64,000 nt of DNA from CAYZJR01 sp964503045 (GCA_964503045.1 CAZCZI010000015.1:62001-126000); one strand, 5' to 3'. Counted from the stretch's first letter, positions 8,861 through 17,857 are shown. Numbers and translations are program-made. The notes: generated by a model not told the origin, from the letters alone.

Positions 8861-9241
8861 TTACTTCCCTAGTTGGCGCTTCAATTCTTCGAGATCTTTA
8901 TCGACAGCGGCTTCCTTTTCTTTTTTCTTCAGCTGACGATCTTGTTCTTCTTTCTCTTCTTGAGCCTTTTGCCGCGAGGCCTCAGCCTCTGCTTCTTTTC
9001 GCTTCGCTTCGTCTACTTTTGGATCGGTGACTTCATCCAATTTGAAAACTTGCTCGCATTCTGCACAGCGCATGACGCGTTTGTTGTCTTCAAAGATTTT
9101 GAAAACACCGTAAGCCGTAAAGCCCTCGGTCAGCTCACACTCAATGAACTTCGCCGTCTTGTGACATTTCGGACACTCTTTAGTCCACTGTTTTCCAAAC
9201 AGAACCGGCTTCGTTTTTGTTTCGTGGCTGAAGAAGAACAC
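8861..9241 (-). CDS. Zinc-ribbon protein with charged coiled-coil tail
   Basis: 126 residues starting MFFFSHETKTKPVLFG, the usual opening of small zinc-ribbon proteins. Two cysteine pairs (CPKC ~residue 24 and CAEC ~60) frame a beta segment and should bind one zinc. The C-terminal half is a highly charged Glu/Lys/Gln helix (DPKVDEAKRKEAEAEA...) likely to be a coiled coil. No membrane segment. Function unknown. It ends 16 bases after the start region of the next gene's stop, in the same direction as the Nudix gene (9258), so the two may be co-transcribed. Confidence 0.65.
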   Translation of the reverse strand: MFFFSHETKTKPVLFGKQWTKECPKCHKTAKFIECELTEGFTAYGVFKIFEDNKRVMRCAECEQVFKLDEVTDPKVDEAKRKEAEAEASRQKAQEEKEEQDRQLKKKEKEAAVDKDLEELKRQLGK

Positions 9242-9257
9242 TATGTTCCACTCAAAA

Positions 9258-9839
9258 TTACTGATCGGCTAAATGCAACTGTAGCAGATGAAACGCCACA
9301 ATGCCCAGCGAGTGCGTGAGCATGCCATTTTTGATTAGCGATGAAATTCTATCCAACGGCACCAGAGTGACTGCTACTTCTTCATCACCGAAAAATTTAG
9401 GGGTTTCAATTTGTCTGACATCTTTCGCCAGGAACGTATCGCAAACATTGCTCTGAATAGCGGGATTCGGATGATTGCGTCCCAGAAAAATCACTTCATT
9501 GGAAACATAACCGGTTTCTTCGAGCAACTCTCTTTTTGCTGCATGCTCGGATGACGCATCTTCGAGATCAACCATTCCGCCAGGTATTTCAAGCGTGACT
9601 TGCTCGATGCCGTGACGATATTGTTCGATCAAAACAACTTGATTGTCAGGCGTGACAGGAATTATGTTGACCCAATTGCTTGGGTGAAACACAAAAAAAT
9701 TCTGCAACTTCTTCTCTTCATCGCGCCAACGCTGCGACAAATTGCGATGTACAGAAAAGACTTTGCACTCGGCAATTTTTTCTGATGCGACCTTTTGCCA
9801 AGCAAGTCGATGTTTAGAGAAGGAATAGTTTGTATGCAT
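9258..9839 (-). CDS. Nudix hydrolase (ADP-ribose pyrophosphatase-like)
   Basis: About 193 residues from the ATG at 9839 (an upstream non-ATG extension to 9893 is possible). The Nudix box is clear: PGGMVDLEDASSEHAAKREL followed by LEETGY. It carries the REL-LEE-TG core that binds Mg2+, with one residue more than usual between the first acidic position and Arg. LIEQYRHGIEQVTLEIPGG before it is typical of the NudF-type family that hydrolyses ADP-ribose and other nucleoside diphosphate derivatives. Cytoplasmic. It diverges from the gene at 10049 across a ~210-base region. Confidence 0.8.
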   Translation of the reverse strand: MHTNYSFSKHRLAWQKVASEKIAECKVFSVHRNLSQRWRDEEKKLQNFFVFHPSNWVNIIPVTPDNQVVLIEQYRHGIEQVTLEIPGGMVDLEDASSEHAAKRELLEETGYVSNEVIFLGRNHPNPAIQSNVCDTFLAKDVRQIETPKFFGDEEVAVTLVPLDRISSLIKNGMLTHSLGIVAFHLLQLHLADQ

Positions 9840-10048
9840 ATGTTCCAGATACTCTGTCGAACTCTCCAAGCCGCAGCCAGCCGAGCGCGACAATCATGGA
9901 TTATATGGGTTAACTTTCATTTTCAGATCGCTGCCAAGATTAAAACTGCGCTTGACAATATAGTTACACGTTGGTCCGCCCGAGTGGTCAACATGCTAAA
10001 TATAGAAATAGTGAACAGCAAAAGCGCCGATGTGCTTGGGAGAGAGTT

Positions 10049-10357
10049 ATGGCAGAGATGTACCGTCAAGGCGACGTTCTGATTATGAAAGTGGACAACC
10101 TGCCGCAAGGCGCTGAGTCAAAGGACACAGGCAACAGAGTCGTATTAGCATGGGGCGAAGTGACTGGTCACGCCCACGCCATCGATTCTCGCTTCGCCAA
10201 AATGTACACAGCGCAGGGACAAAACTACATTCGCGTCGAGCCAGGCGCAGAACTCGTGCATGAAGAACACGCGACGATCGCTTTGACTCCAGGTGTATAC
10301 CGCGTCGTACAGCAGCGGGAATACATTCCTGGTTCGTTTCGCGAAGTGGCTGACTAG
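10049..10357 (+). CDS. Small conserved hypothetical protein (MYRQGDVLI family)
   Basis: 102 residues from ATG 10049, which has GGGAGAGA upstream. The sequence MYRQGDVLIMKVDNLPQGA, then VVLAWGEVTGHAHAI, ELVHEEHATIAL and PGVYRVVQQREY, matches a small beta-rich protein I have seen repeatedly in diverse bacteria. The His-rich pattern (GHAHAI, HEEH) could bind a metal, but I know no function. Cytoplasmic, no signal. It is separated from the Nudix gene by a divergent promoter region and followed by a strong bidirectional terminator. Confidence 0.65.
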   Translation: MAEMYRQGDVLIMKVDNLPQGAESKDTGNRVVLAWGEVTGHAHAIDSRFAKMYTAQGQNYIRVEPGAELVHEEHATIALTPGVYRVVQQREYIPGSFREVAD

Positions 10358-10379
10358 TCAATACTGCACCAAATAAAAT

Positions 10380-10406
10380 GAGACGCCCAAGTGCAGAGGG
10401 CGTCTC
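10380..10406. terminator. Bidirectional intrinsic terminator
   Basis: GAGACGCCC (10380-10388) and GGGCGTCTC (10398-10406) form a perfect 9-bp stem with a 9-base loop between two convergent genes. On the minus strand it is followed by ATTTTATTT, a good T-tract for the gene ending at 10441; on the plus strand by a weaker AAGCTTTCG. Confidence 0.75.
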
Positions 10407-10440
10407 AAGCTTTCGCAACTGTAAAAACCGACGGACTATA

Positions 10441-10698
10441 TCAGGCGATTCTTGCAGCTTTCTTCTTTAACTCTTGAACGAGATCTTCTTGACCCAGAAG
10501 ATAGCCTCGGCGAGCTTGATCATCGGCGTAAGCGATAATCGCTTCCGTCAAATTATTGAGCATCGACATCGGAACAAATTCGCTGACCTGATTGAGAAGA
10601 CGCTCAGTGGTAACCCATTCTTCGGTATTCAATGGAATCGCATCGTCGAGGCGAGCAATCACAGTGTAGTTCCGAAGCTTATCGGTTTTGGTATTCAT
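10441..10698 (-). CDS. Small hypothetical protein
   Basis: 85 residues from ATG 10698, with AGGTGG six bases upstream. Predicted all-helical and soluble: TTERLLNQVSEFVPMSMLNNLTEAIIAYADDQARRG, then LGQEDLVQELKKKAA. No cysteine pairs, signal or catalytic motif. It lies downstream of the CCA-adding enzyme in the same orientation, about 190 bases away. I do not recognise it. Confidence 0.55.
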   Translation of the reverse strand: MNTKTDKLRNYTVIARLDDAIPLNTEEWVTTERLLNQVSEFVPMSMLNNLTEAIIAYADDQARRGYLLGQEDLVQELKKKAARIA

Positions 10699-10890
10699 AA
10701 TTTCCACCTAGTTGAATGCCTTTACTAAGCGCCGCGTGCAAACTCCGATCTGATTTAGATCTGCTTGCTATCCCGGCTTCTGGGACTCAGGTCCGATCCA
10801 TTTGATACGGTCGGATTCCTCTCTGAGAGTTTTATTCCCGGAAAAAACTCTTTTAACCGTAAATTTACTTGCCAAGCGGCAATTTGGTTA

Positions 10891-12348
10891 TCAGCAATAC
10901 TTTTTTGCGTAGAGACGTTTGACGAAATCCTCGGCCTCGGCTCGATTTGAGACTTCCCTGACAACCTGTGCATCTTCCAAGGCTGCCAACAGTTCTCCCA
11001 CAATAGGTCCGGGCTTTAATCCAAGCAAAACCATCAGGTCGCGCCCGTTTAAAAGACGCTGCATGCGTGCCGTTTCTTCCTTATATGCAGGGTAGCCCGA
11101 CAAAAGACCCAAAAGGCTTTTCTCCAGATTTTCGCGCCCCTCACCCATGAATCCGAGTCCTCTGGTGGCACCCATGTCGGCAAAGGCAAGAAGCATCAGC
11201 TCGGGCAACTCATCATTTATAGAGCGATAGAACCGTCTAATCGCTTTCTCGGTGGGCAACCCATTGTGGTATAGCGCACCAGGTCTTAAATGCCAGCGAA
11301 CCAAATCAGAAATGAATCTCTCAACTGCCTTCGACCACTTAAGTCGTTCAGCAATGGTGAGAGACATTTCGGCGCCCACTTTATCGTGCGAATAAAAGGT
11401 GTGCCTGCCTTCTTCAGTAATCGCCCAGGTCGACGGTTTTCCGATGTCGTGCAAAATGCAAGCAACTTTCGTTGCCGAAATTCGCGACACTCCTGGAGAG
11501 ATTTCTTGGTAGATGCTCTCTGTCACCCAGTCTTCGACGTCTTTAAGCCGCGACTCCAACTGCGGAATTGTCTCCAGGCTGTGCTCGAACAATCCGAGAT
11601 GGTGAAAATCATTGGGTGTGACGCGCCTGCAATCAGTGAGCTCTGGAAAAATAATTTCCAAAAGCCCTGACTGTGCGAAGTCCCAAATAAGCGAGCCCGC
11701 GCGATTGCTTGCGAAGAAGCCGAACATTTCAACATTGATTCTCTCTGCCGCTACCGTTTTGAGTTTGTCTTTGTGTTCGAAAACCCATGATTTGGTTTTT
11801 TCTTCGACTTCAAATCCCAGTGTCGATGCAAACCTGTAAGCACGCAGCAAACGCAGCGGATCCTCTATAAAAGCCTTTTGCGAGATGCCTCTCAGGCGCA
11901 TCGCTCGAATGTCATCGACACCACCTACGATATCAATGACTGAATCCGGTTTTGAAGGATCCCAGGCAATTGCATTGACAGTAAAGTCCCTTCTCTTGAT
12001 ATCACTTTCGATACCACCACCAACGCAGCCGGCAAAATCAATTACCGCTGAATCGGTCACTACGCGCGCGGTGTCGTTGGCTTCGTCGAGTGGCACGAAA
12101 TGTCCATCCACCGCATCGCTCACTGCCTTTGCTAATGAAAATGCAGAACCGTCGGCCACAGCATAATCAAAATCCATTTTCTTGGTTGAGCTTTTGCCGT
12201 GCACCGTTTCGATCAGCAAATCGCGCACGTAGCCGCCCACAAGAAAAATCTTGTGTCCAGACTTCGCCGCAATTTCAACCACTCGCTTGTTGACGTCTGT
12301 GTTGAGAGGGTGTTTGTCTTTCGGAAATGAAAGCGATGTTTCTTGCAT
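10891..12348 (-). CDS. CCA tRNA nucleotidyltransferase / poly(A) polymerase family, with HD domain
   Basis: 485 residues. Adds or repairs the CCA end of tRNA, or polyadenylates RNA. The nucleotidyltransferase head has FLVGGYVRDLL (~residues 35-45) and the metal-binding pair in KKMDFDYAV, followed by RRDFTVNAIA and the DPLRLLRAYRFA tail typical of class II enzymes. An HD domain follows with ACILHDIGKPSTW and HDKVGAEM, suggesting 2',3'-cyclic phosphate or phosphatase activity as in E. coli Cca. Length is near that of bacterial CCA enzymes with HD. Cytoplasmic, housekeeping. ATG 12348 is clear. CCA versus poly(A) specificity is not resolved. Confidence 0.85.
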   Translation of the reverse strand: MQETSLSFPKDKHPLNTDVNKRVVEIAAKSGHKIFLVGGYVRDLLIETVHGKSSTKKMDFDYAVADGSAFSLAKAVSDAVDGHFVPLDEANDTARVVTDSAVIDFAGCVGGGIESDIKRRDFTVNAIAWDPSKPDSVIDIVGGVDDIRAMRLRGISQKAFIEDPLRLLRAYRFASTLGFEVEEKTKSWVFEHKDKLKTVAAERINVEMFGFFASNRAGSLIWDFAQSGLLEIIFPELTDCRRVTPNDFHHLGLFEHSLETIPQLESRLKDVEDWVTESIYQEISPGVSRISATKVACILHDIGKPSTWAITEEGRHTFYSHDKVGAEMSLTIAERLKWSKAVERFISDLVRWHLRPGALYHNGLPTEKAIRRFYRSINDELPELMLLAFADMGATRGLGFMGEGRENLEKSLLGLLSGYPAYKEETARMQRLLNGRDLMVLLGLKPGPIVGELLAALEDAQVVREVSNRAEAEDFVKRLYAKKYC

Positions 12349-12411
12349 ATCGTTTCATATTACCCGACCGAGCAGCCGGACGCGACTTTGCTTATGAATC
12401 GGTTTGCGAGA

Positions 12412-13491
12412 CTAGACTGCTTCTTGCTGAAACTGCTCTGCTTCGGCTTTTGAAATCTTGAAGTGCCCGGCGACGTAGACGATTCCGCCAACCAAGCTAG
12501 CGAACGTGGTCAATGCCAACATCACGATCGCGTAGGTGAGCGCGTGCGAGCGATCTACGCCTGAAAGAGTCAGGAAGTATGTGTAAGCCCACTCGCGAAT
12601 TCCAATTCCGTTAAAACTTGGCGTGACGAATCCCAACACGGCGACCGACGGATAAAACACGAAGTAATACCAAAGCGGAATTTGAGTCAGCCCAAGCGCC
12701 ATGCCAATTCCCACATGACACAAAACAACCACTACTTGCATTACCACAGAAAGCAAGATGGCAACAAAGATCAGCCCCTTGTCTTTCCAGTAAATTTGAG
12801 CCACCGAATTATTGAATTGTTTGCTTATCCAATTATTGGGTCCCAACAATTTTCTGGACAGAACAGGCATGAATGGCAAAACGCAGAAGATGCCAAATGT
12901 TCCTGCAAAGATTGGCAGTTTTAATTGCCAGGGAAGTCCAGACCCACCAGGACCGAGCAAAATGCCGGTTGATGCAAATAGAAACAGCACCGCAATGCCC
13001 ACAGCCCGGTCGGCAAGTACGGAGTAGAAGGCGGTTGAATAACTGCCGGTTCCTTTCGAGAGGTAATAGCAGCGAGTGAAATCTCCGCCAACAGTCGATG
13101 GGAGGAACAAATTGAAGAACAGACCAACAAGACAAAGTTGAGTCAGTCTGAGCAAAGACTTATGCAAACCCACTGCGGCTGCCAAAATCTGCCAGCGGTG
13201 GGCATTGAGAATAGTTGTGAGCAGAAACAAGCACGCGGTTGCTGCAATCAGCCAACCGTTGGCTGTCATGGCAATTTCCCAGCTCTTCGAGAGATCGACT
13301 TTCCCAAAGAGAAAGAGGCTCGCAAACAAGACCACGCTAATGCCGACTTTCAGGCGCAGCTTCGTCTTATTTGAGATGTTGCCGATGAATGGTAATCGGG
13401 TCACCGCGCCGGATTGGCTTGCGGTCTCTTTAACCTGCGCTTGACGGGCTGGGCGCTCGCAAACGGCGGAGGTCGACTCCTTTGAGACCAT
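12412..13491 (-). CDS. Flippase-like integral membrane protein (UPF0104/LPG_synthase_TM family)
   Basis: About 359 residues with roughly eight hydrophobic segments. LFLPSTVGGDFTRCYYLSK (~residues 130-148) and ADRAVGIAVLF are hallmarks of the UPF0104/YbhN-type family, also found as the N-terminal flippase half of MprF. FNGIGIREWAYTYFL near the C-terminus is the second conserved motif. The first ~45 residues are polar and cytosolic. Proposed role is moving a lipid or lipid-linked molecule across the inner membrane. The matching cytosolic MprF-type domain is a separate gene at 2275. The start codon lacks an ideal SD. Confidence 0.75.
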   Translation of the reverse strand: MVSKESTSAVCERPARQAQVKETASQSGAVTRLPFIGNISNKTKLRLKVGISVVLFASLFLFGKVDLSKSWEIAMTANGWLIAATACLFLLTTILNAHRWQILAAAVGLHKSLLRLTQLCLVGLFFNLFLPSTVGGDFTRCYYLSKGTGSYSTAFYSVLADRAVGIAVLFLFASTGILLGPGGSGLPWQLKLPIFAGTFGIFCVLPFMPVLSRKLLGPNNWISKQFNNSVAQIYWKDKGLIFVAILLSVVMQVVVVLCHVGIGMALGLTQIPLWYYFVFYPSVAVLGFVTPSFNGIGIREWAYTYFLTLSGVDRSHALTYAIVMLALTTFASLVGGIVYVAGHFKISKAEAEQFQQEAV

Positions 13492-13910
13492 GTCCTGTCA
13501 ATTTCCCCCAACTTACTTTTCAATTGAAATGTTAGGTCACCACAACATGCCTTTGAAACCCAAAATAATTAACGTAGGCGCTCCTTGAGAGGGCATTAAA
13601 AGAGGCGACGCGCCGGGGGCTTACGTACTAGAATTAAATCTTCTAAAGATTGGAAATGCGTTGGCACCATTTAGTGTCCATGTCGTCCAATCCAGAGGTG
13701 CTTAGCTAGGGTGGCAGTGGCAGCAGATGTAGGTACGGTGACCGATAGGCAGGGCAGATATTTTTTAGCTATATCGATTTATCCTGTGTAACGCAAGTTC
13801 CCCATAAAGCAGCCTGCATTCACCAAGATTTCCCATAGTGGATTAAGATTTTCAGATAGAGATACGTATACAGATAGATAAGACTCAAGGAAATAGATCG
13901 AGGTGTCGTT
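13492..13910. promoter_or_regulatory. 419-base divergent regulatory region with a hairpin
   Basis: No gene fits here. GATTGGA (13648-13654) and TCCAATC (13686-13692) form a perfect 7-bp inverted repeat that encloses a smaller imperfect hairpin (TGGCAC...GTGTCCA). AT-rich DNA with CAGATAGAGATA and CAGATAGATA repeats precedes the protease gene, and AGGTG lies six bases before its TTG start. The promoters of the two divergent genes must lie here but I cannot place their boxes reliably. Confidence 0.35.
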
Positions 13911-15359
13911 TTGTTAGAAAGTAAGAGAGCAACCAGGCTTGGCGTTCCACTTCTGCTCTGTGTACTTTTCTTTGGCGTACAGAGTTGGCTATTGGCCGGC
14001 GAAAAGAAGTCGGCAAACTCACAGGTTGTTATAGTAGCCGACGGCGGAGCGCCGCCCCCTGTGACAGTCGCACAGCAAACGAGATCTCTGCAGATTCCAA
14101 AAGTTCTCTATACGCGCGCTTGGCGCCTGATTCGCGATAGCTTTTACGATCAAAAATTCAACGGACAAGACTGGAATCGCTGGGAACATCACTATGACGG
14201 CAAATTGCAGTCATCCGACGATGCGCACAAAGCGATTGAAACGATGTTGTACAGCCTAGCCGATCCATACACTCGCTTTCTGGATAAAGAAGCATTCGAC
14301 GACGAGAAATCCCAAATTGAAGCCCACCTCTTTGGTGTAGGCATGCAGCTGGGAATGAACAAAGAACACAAAATCGTCGTAATCTCGCCAATCGAGGGCA
14401 CTCCGGCTTATGAAGCCGGCATGCACCCTGGCGACGAAATAGTAGAAGTAGACAACAAACCAGTAAAAGGTCAGTCTCTAGACCAAGTAGTCAAGCAAAT
14501 TCGCGGTCTTATCAATACGAAGGTCACAATTACATTCATGCGCAAGCATGAAAAGAAAAAGGTGACTTTGACCAGAGCAGAGATTCCAATTCGGGCAGTG
14601 GCAAATCATGAAATTCTGCCTGGAAACATTGGATATATTCGCCTCGAGAGCTTTATCTCTCACAAAGCAAACAAAGAAATGCAGCAAGCCATCAAAACAA
14701 TGGAAGGCTGTGATGGTCTCATTCTTGATTTGAGGAACAATCCAGGCGGCTTGCTCAGCAATGCAGTAGAGATTGCCGGAATGTTTATTCAAAAGGGAGT
14801 GATCGTCAGCGTCATCGATGCGGAAGGATACAAGAACTCCACTTTGTCCAACGGACAAGTGATCTTCAATGCACCCATGGTGATCCTTATCAACAAAGGT
14901 TCTGCAAGCGCCAGCGAAATTTTGAGCGGTGCTCTGCGTGATAACGGACGGGCCAAACTGGTCGGAGAGAAGTCCTTCGGAAAAGGATTGGTGCAAGCGA
15001 TCAATAAACTTGACGACGGATCAGGCATCAACGTGACTATCGCTAAATATCTGACACCAAACGATACGGATATACATAAGACAGGCATCGTTCCTGATTT
15101 TGAAGTCAATCTGAAAGACGATGACTATCAAAAAGGAATCGGACCTTGGTGGATCGATTTGAGCTACCAAAACTTCAAGAAAGCGCCGACTGATGGAAAA
15201 GATATCCAGCTCAACAAGGCAATTGAAGTAATCAAAAAAGATATAGCTGAATCGAAAAACCAGCCGACAACGGCGCACAACGCTGCACAAGAAGGCAACG
15301 CGACGCGACCGTTGGCTGACGTTTCTGAGCCAACTACGCCAATCGAAAGAGGCAATTAG
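13911..15359 (+). CDS. ctpA: S41 family carboxy-terminal processing protease
   Basis: 482 residues. An N-terminal signal/anchor (GVPLLLCVLFFGVQSWLLAG) sends it to the periplasm. A PDZ domain (~140-225) has FGVGMQLGM and HPGDEIVEVDN. The serine-lysine catalytic site is intact: GSASASEI near residue 331 and EKSFGKGLVQ near 355. LESFISH and LDLRNNPGG are family marks. Such enzymes trim C-termini of periplasmic or thylakoid-type proteins and degrade tagged substrates. The TTG start is supported by AGGTG six bases upstream. The ~60-residue tail is Pro/Thr/Ala-rich and possibly disordered. An AT-rich inverted repeat overlaps the stop codon. Confidence 0.88.
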   Translation: MLESKRATRLGVPLLLCVLFFGVQSWLLAGEKKSANSQVVIVADGGAPPPVTVAQQTRSLQIPKVLYTRAWRLIRDSFYDQKFNGQDWNRWEHHYDGKLQSSDDAHKAIETMLYSLADPYTRFLDKEAFDDEKSQIEAHLFGVGMQLGMNKEHKIVVISPIEGTPAYEAGMHPGDEIVEVDNKPVKGQSLDQVVKQIRGLINTKVTITFMRKHEKKKVTLTRAEIPIRAVANHEILPGNIGYIRLESFISHKANKEMQQAIKTMEGCDGLILDLRNNPGGLLSNAVEIAGMFIQKGVIVSVIDAEGYKNSTLSNGQVIFNAPMVILINKGSASASEILSGALRDNGRAKLVGEKSFGKGLVQAINKLDDGSGINVTIAKYLTPNDTDIHKTGIVPDFEVNLKDDDYQKGIGPWWIDLSYQNFKKAPTDGKDIQLNKAIEVIKKDIAESKNQPTTAHNAAQEGNATRPLADVSEPTTPIERGN

Positions 15360-15379
15360 TTAGTTTCAAATCTAACTAA
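15356..15379. terminator. Possible AT-rich convergent terminator
   Basis: TTAGTTAG (15356-15363) and CTAACTAA (15372-15379) are exact reverse complements around an 8-base loop, between two convergent genes. The stem is AT-rich and there is no clear T-tract, so it may be weak. Confidence 0.3.
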
Positions 15380-15383
15380 ACAG

Positions 15384-16007
15384 CTAACAATCCATTCCTT
15401 CAATGGCTTTGCCGTGATGCTTCAATTGCGTCGTGGTCGAGATTGTGGTGGCTTGTTCCATCAGCCAATCAGGAGCGCGCCGACCAGTCAGAATGAGCAC
15501 AGTAGGGTCAAGCCTTTTATCGAAGGTCGCTTTCACATTTTCCCAATCGACCAATCCAACTCTAGCAACGTCGAGAAGTTCATCGCCAATCACGATGTCA
15601 TCGCCTCGCTCTAAGCCTGCGGCGAGGTAAGAGAGCCCTTCCACGGCAGCATCTTTGTCTTCCGGAAGAATGCCGTTTGGACAGCTGTATAAACGAAAAC
15701 TGCCTTTCGGTCCCGTGCCGATGCGGTTGACCCCGGTGTAATTGAGATGCAAACAACCAAACCCTGGGGTCTTTTCGGCTGTTTCGCCCAGCGCCCTAAG
15801 GGCAGGGCCCTCACTGGAGTTTTCCTCTAGTTTGTCGAAAAACACCATGGTTACGTTTTTGCCTCGGCTGAGTGCACGCATGGCCACACCAAACGTGGCT
15901 GTGGTTTTTCCGCACCCGGTGCCAAGGTAGAGTCTGATTCTTTCGTCGATTGCGTCCGGCATATTTTGCTCGGAGGTGTTGGTCGTCATGGGAGCCTGAG
16001 TTGTCAC
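15384..16007 (-). CDS. cobO: Cob(I)yrinic acid a,c-diamide adenosyltransferase (CobO/BtuR type)
   Basis: 207 residues. Uses ATP to adenosylate the cobalt of corrinoids in B12 synthesis or salvage. Supporting segments: P-loop LGTGCGKTTATFGVAMRAL near residues 28-46, MVFFDKLEEN, DIVIGDELLDVARVGLVDW and LILTGRRAPDWLMEQA near the end, all typical of BtuR/CobO. The P-loop has Cys where most members have Lys (GxGKGKTT), but the essential GKT remains. The GTG start has AGGA seven bases upstream; ATG at 15989 is the alternative. No other corrinoid gene or obvious B12 riboswitch lies in the window, so salvage is more likely. Confidence 0.8.
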   Translation of the reverse strand: MTTQAPMTTNTSEQNMPDAIDERIRLYLGTGCGKTTATFGVAMRALSRGKNVTMVFFDKLEENSSEGPALRALGETAEKTPGFGCLHLNYTGVNRIGTGPKGSFRLYSCPNGILPEDKDAAVEGLSYLAAGLERGDDIVIGDELLDVARVGLVDWENVKATFDKRLDPTVLILTGRRAPDWLMEQATTISTTTQLKHHGKAIEGMDC

Positions 16008-16120
16008 GAAGCAGTCCTAAAAAGCAGATGATCTTTGGATAGAGGACACAGATAATAATATCCGGTGCGACTGCCTGACAACATCGAATCGCCTGCGACT
16101 AACCCAGATTGAACATGCAA

Positions 16121-16507
16121 CTAGTATCGAACAACCGGAGTTGGATTGCCGTCTTTATCAAGGGCTACAAACGTCAAATCGGCCGATGTTACGTGGATCT
16201 CTTCGTGATTTCGACTGACCTCGACATCCACGTGAACTGACACAGAGGTGTTTCCGATCTTTGTTGTGCTCGTATAAAAGCTGACGACTTCGCCCACCAT
16301 TACGGGTGCTTTGAAGTGAACTTCTTTTATCGCCACCGTGACAATGCGTTGCTTCGTGTGTTTGCGAACTTCTACAGCACCGGCAAGGTCGATGTGGCTG
16401 AGAATGATGCCTCCAAATATGGTTCCTTGATTATTTGTGTCACGTGGCAGAAGAACGACACGGATAGCCGGATCTCTTATTGCTTGCACAGCTGAATCTG
16501 GTTGCAC
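16121..16507 (-). CDS. Acyl-CoA thioesterase (hotdog fold, YciA/BACH-like)
   Basis: 128 residues covering one hotdog domain. LLPRDTNNQGTIFGGIILSHID (~19-40) holds the Asn/Gly turn and Asp used by YciA-like acyl-CoA hydrolases, followed by VTVAIKEVHFKAPVMVGEVVSFY, the usual central helix and strand. It would hydrolyse short- to long-chain acyl-CoA in the cytoplasm and may recycle CoA. GTG at 16507 has GAGGA five bases upstream. It stands alone between the adenosyltransferase and the divergent outer-membrane gene. Confidence 0.8.
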   Translation of the reverse strand: MQPDSAVQAIRDPAIRVVLLPRDTNNQGTIFGGIILSHIDLAGAVEVRKHTKQRIVTVAIKEVHFKAPVMVGEVVSFYTSTTKIGNTSVSVHVDVEVSRNHEEIHVTSADLTFVALDKDGNPTPVVRY

Positions 16508-16750
16508 TCTGTCCTCACTGCATTTGGTGGCGAGACCGATAGTACCACCTATCGATATGCAGGGTTTGAGTTACCCGTTTCTAAGAGGCAAGAGCTTGCT
16601 AAGAAGCCAATTCATTAGGCTTTGTGTTGCCGATGAATTCACGCTGGCTGGCCCTATAAGAATAATTATCGCCAAGATTAATACTCCAATGTATAATCGA
16701 AACGCCAAGGTACCTTTATCTGTTGGCAACGTCTAGGAAGCTGCCTTACT

Positions 16751-17857
16751 ATGCAACAACAATCGGATATCATTCGAAGACCTGCATTCGTCTTAGTCGG
16801 CGCGCTGCTGTGGTGTCTTGCTCAGGCTTCACCAGCGGTGGCAGAAATTCAAACCAATTCGGCAGACGCAACTCAACTTCCAAAAATCACTTTGAGAGGT
16901 GAGGAGGGAAGCACCACAGATGATGCCTCAACTCCGGCTGCTACTTCAATTGCGCAAGCACCCCCAGAACGTGGCGAAACCGATATCGTACCTATCGACC
17001 TCACCCCGGTAAAAATACCCGGCAGAGGCGGCGGGCAATTTGGTCAATTCGAAAACTTCAGAGCTTCGGCTTTGTATAAACTTCCTGGGCGGTTGTTCTT
17101 CTCCAACACGATGGAAAACAGCCTCCGCTTCGAATCAAACATCTTCCAAACCAACCGCAAAGAAAAGCAAGACGGAATTTATCGTCTTTTGCCTAACACG
17201 ACCATCGGTTGGGCGTTTACTAAAAAGCTGAGAGCATCAGTCAACCACTTTTACCTCCAAGATCAGTACTTCGATAAGAGCGGCTTGCTTACGAGATACA
17301 TCAACTCAGTCGGTCCGCAAGTCAACTACGACGTCCCGCTGGGCGAACGCGGCAACCTCACTCTCGGTGCATTCTGGCGTCACTTGTTCATCTCAACCAG
17401 AAATCAGCCGGGAACCTACTTCAACGATATTCTGCCGTCCTTTGTGTTCTCGAGACGGGTCGGTCAAGGTGGCGTCCTTTACTTCAGCACAGTCGGTCAG
17501 ATTCGCTTCAGAGAAGTGTTTAGTCAATTCCAGGAAGGCGATCAATTCTATTCTGCTGGTGGTTTGTGGCGAAAAAACAAGTGGACGCTTTGGGGTGATA
17601 CCACTCTCGTAACTAACTTCGGCAACTCGCATTTGCGCGGTGGACGCAACAACGAAGTGATCATTCTGACCTTGCAGGCGGCACGCAGACTACACAGCGT
17701 GATACCTGTAAGCGCATTTGTCCGTTGTGAACCAATCTTCAACATGGGTGCAAAAGGCGATCCTGGATTCTCAGGCGTCAACGTTCGTATCTTCGGTGGC
17801 TTTCTTACCGAGTTCAATAAGGCACCAATCTTCCCAATCAAGCTGAAGCACAGCTAG
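16751..17857 (+). CDS. Probable outer-membrane beta-barrel protein
   Basis: 368 residues. A signal peptide (AFVLVGALLWCLAQASPAVA, cleavage likely after AVA near residue 31) is followed by a disordered Thr/Ala/Pro-rich stretch. The C-terminal ~260 residues are alternating amphipathic strands with many aromatic residues at the ends (LRASVNHFYLQDQYF, LTLGAFWRHLFI, WTLWGDTTLVTNF), the pattern of a transmembrane barrel. This fits a diderm cell envelope. I do not recognise a transport or adhesion family, and there is no POTRA or plug domain. AGGAAG lies before ATG with a slightly long spacer. Confidence 0.65.
   Translation: MQQQSDIIRRPAFVLVGALLWCLAQASPAVAEIQTNSADATQLPKITLRGEEGSTTDDASTPAATSIAQAPPERGETDIVPIDLTPVKIPGRGGGQFGQFENFRASALYKLPGRLFFSNTMENSLRFESNIFQTNRKEKQDGIYRLLPNTTIGWAFTKKLRASVNHFYLQDQYFDKSGLLTRYINSVGPQVNYDVPLGERGNLTLGAFWRHLFISTRNQPGTYFNDILPSFVFSRRVGQGGVLYFSTVGQIRFREVFSQFQEGDQFYSAGGLWRKNKWTLWGDTTLVTNFGNSHLRGGRNNEVIILTLQAARRLHSVIPVSAFVRCEPIFNMGAKGDPGFSGVNVRIFGGFLTEFNKAPIFPIKLKHS

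Noticed and set aside
9952..9964. TTGACA as a -35 box upstream of 10049
   Set aside because: No acceptable -10 hexamer lies 16-18 bases downstream.
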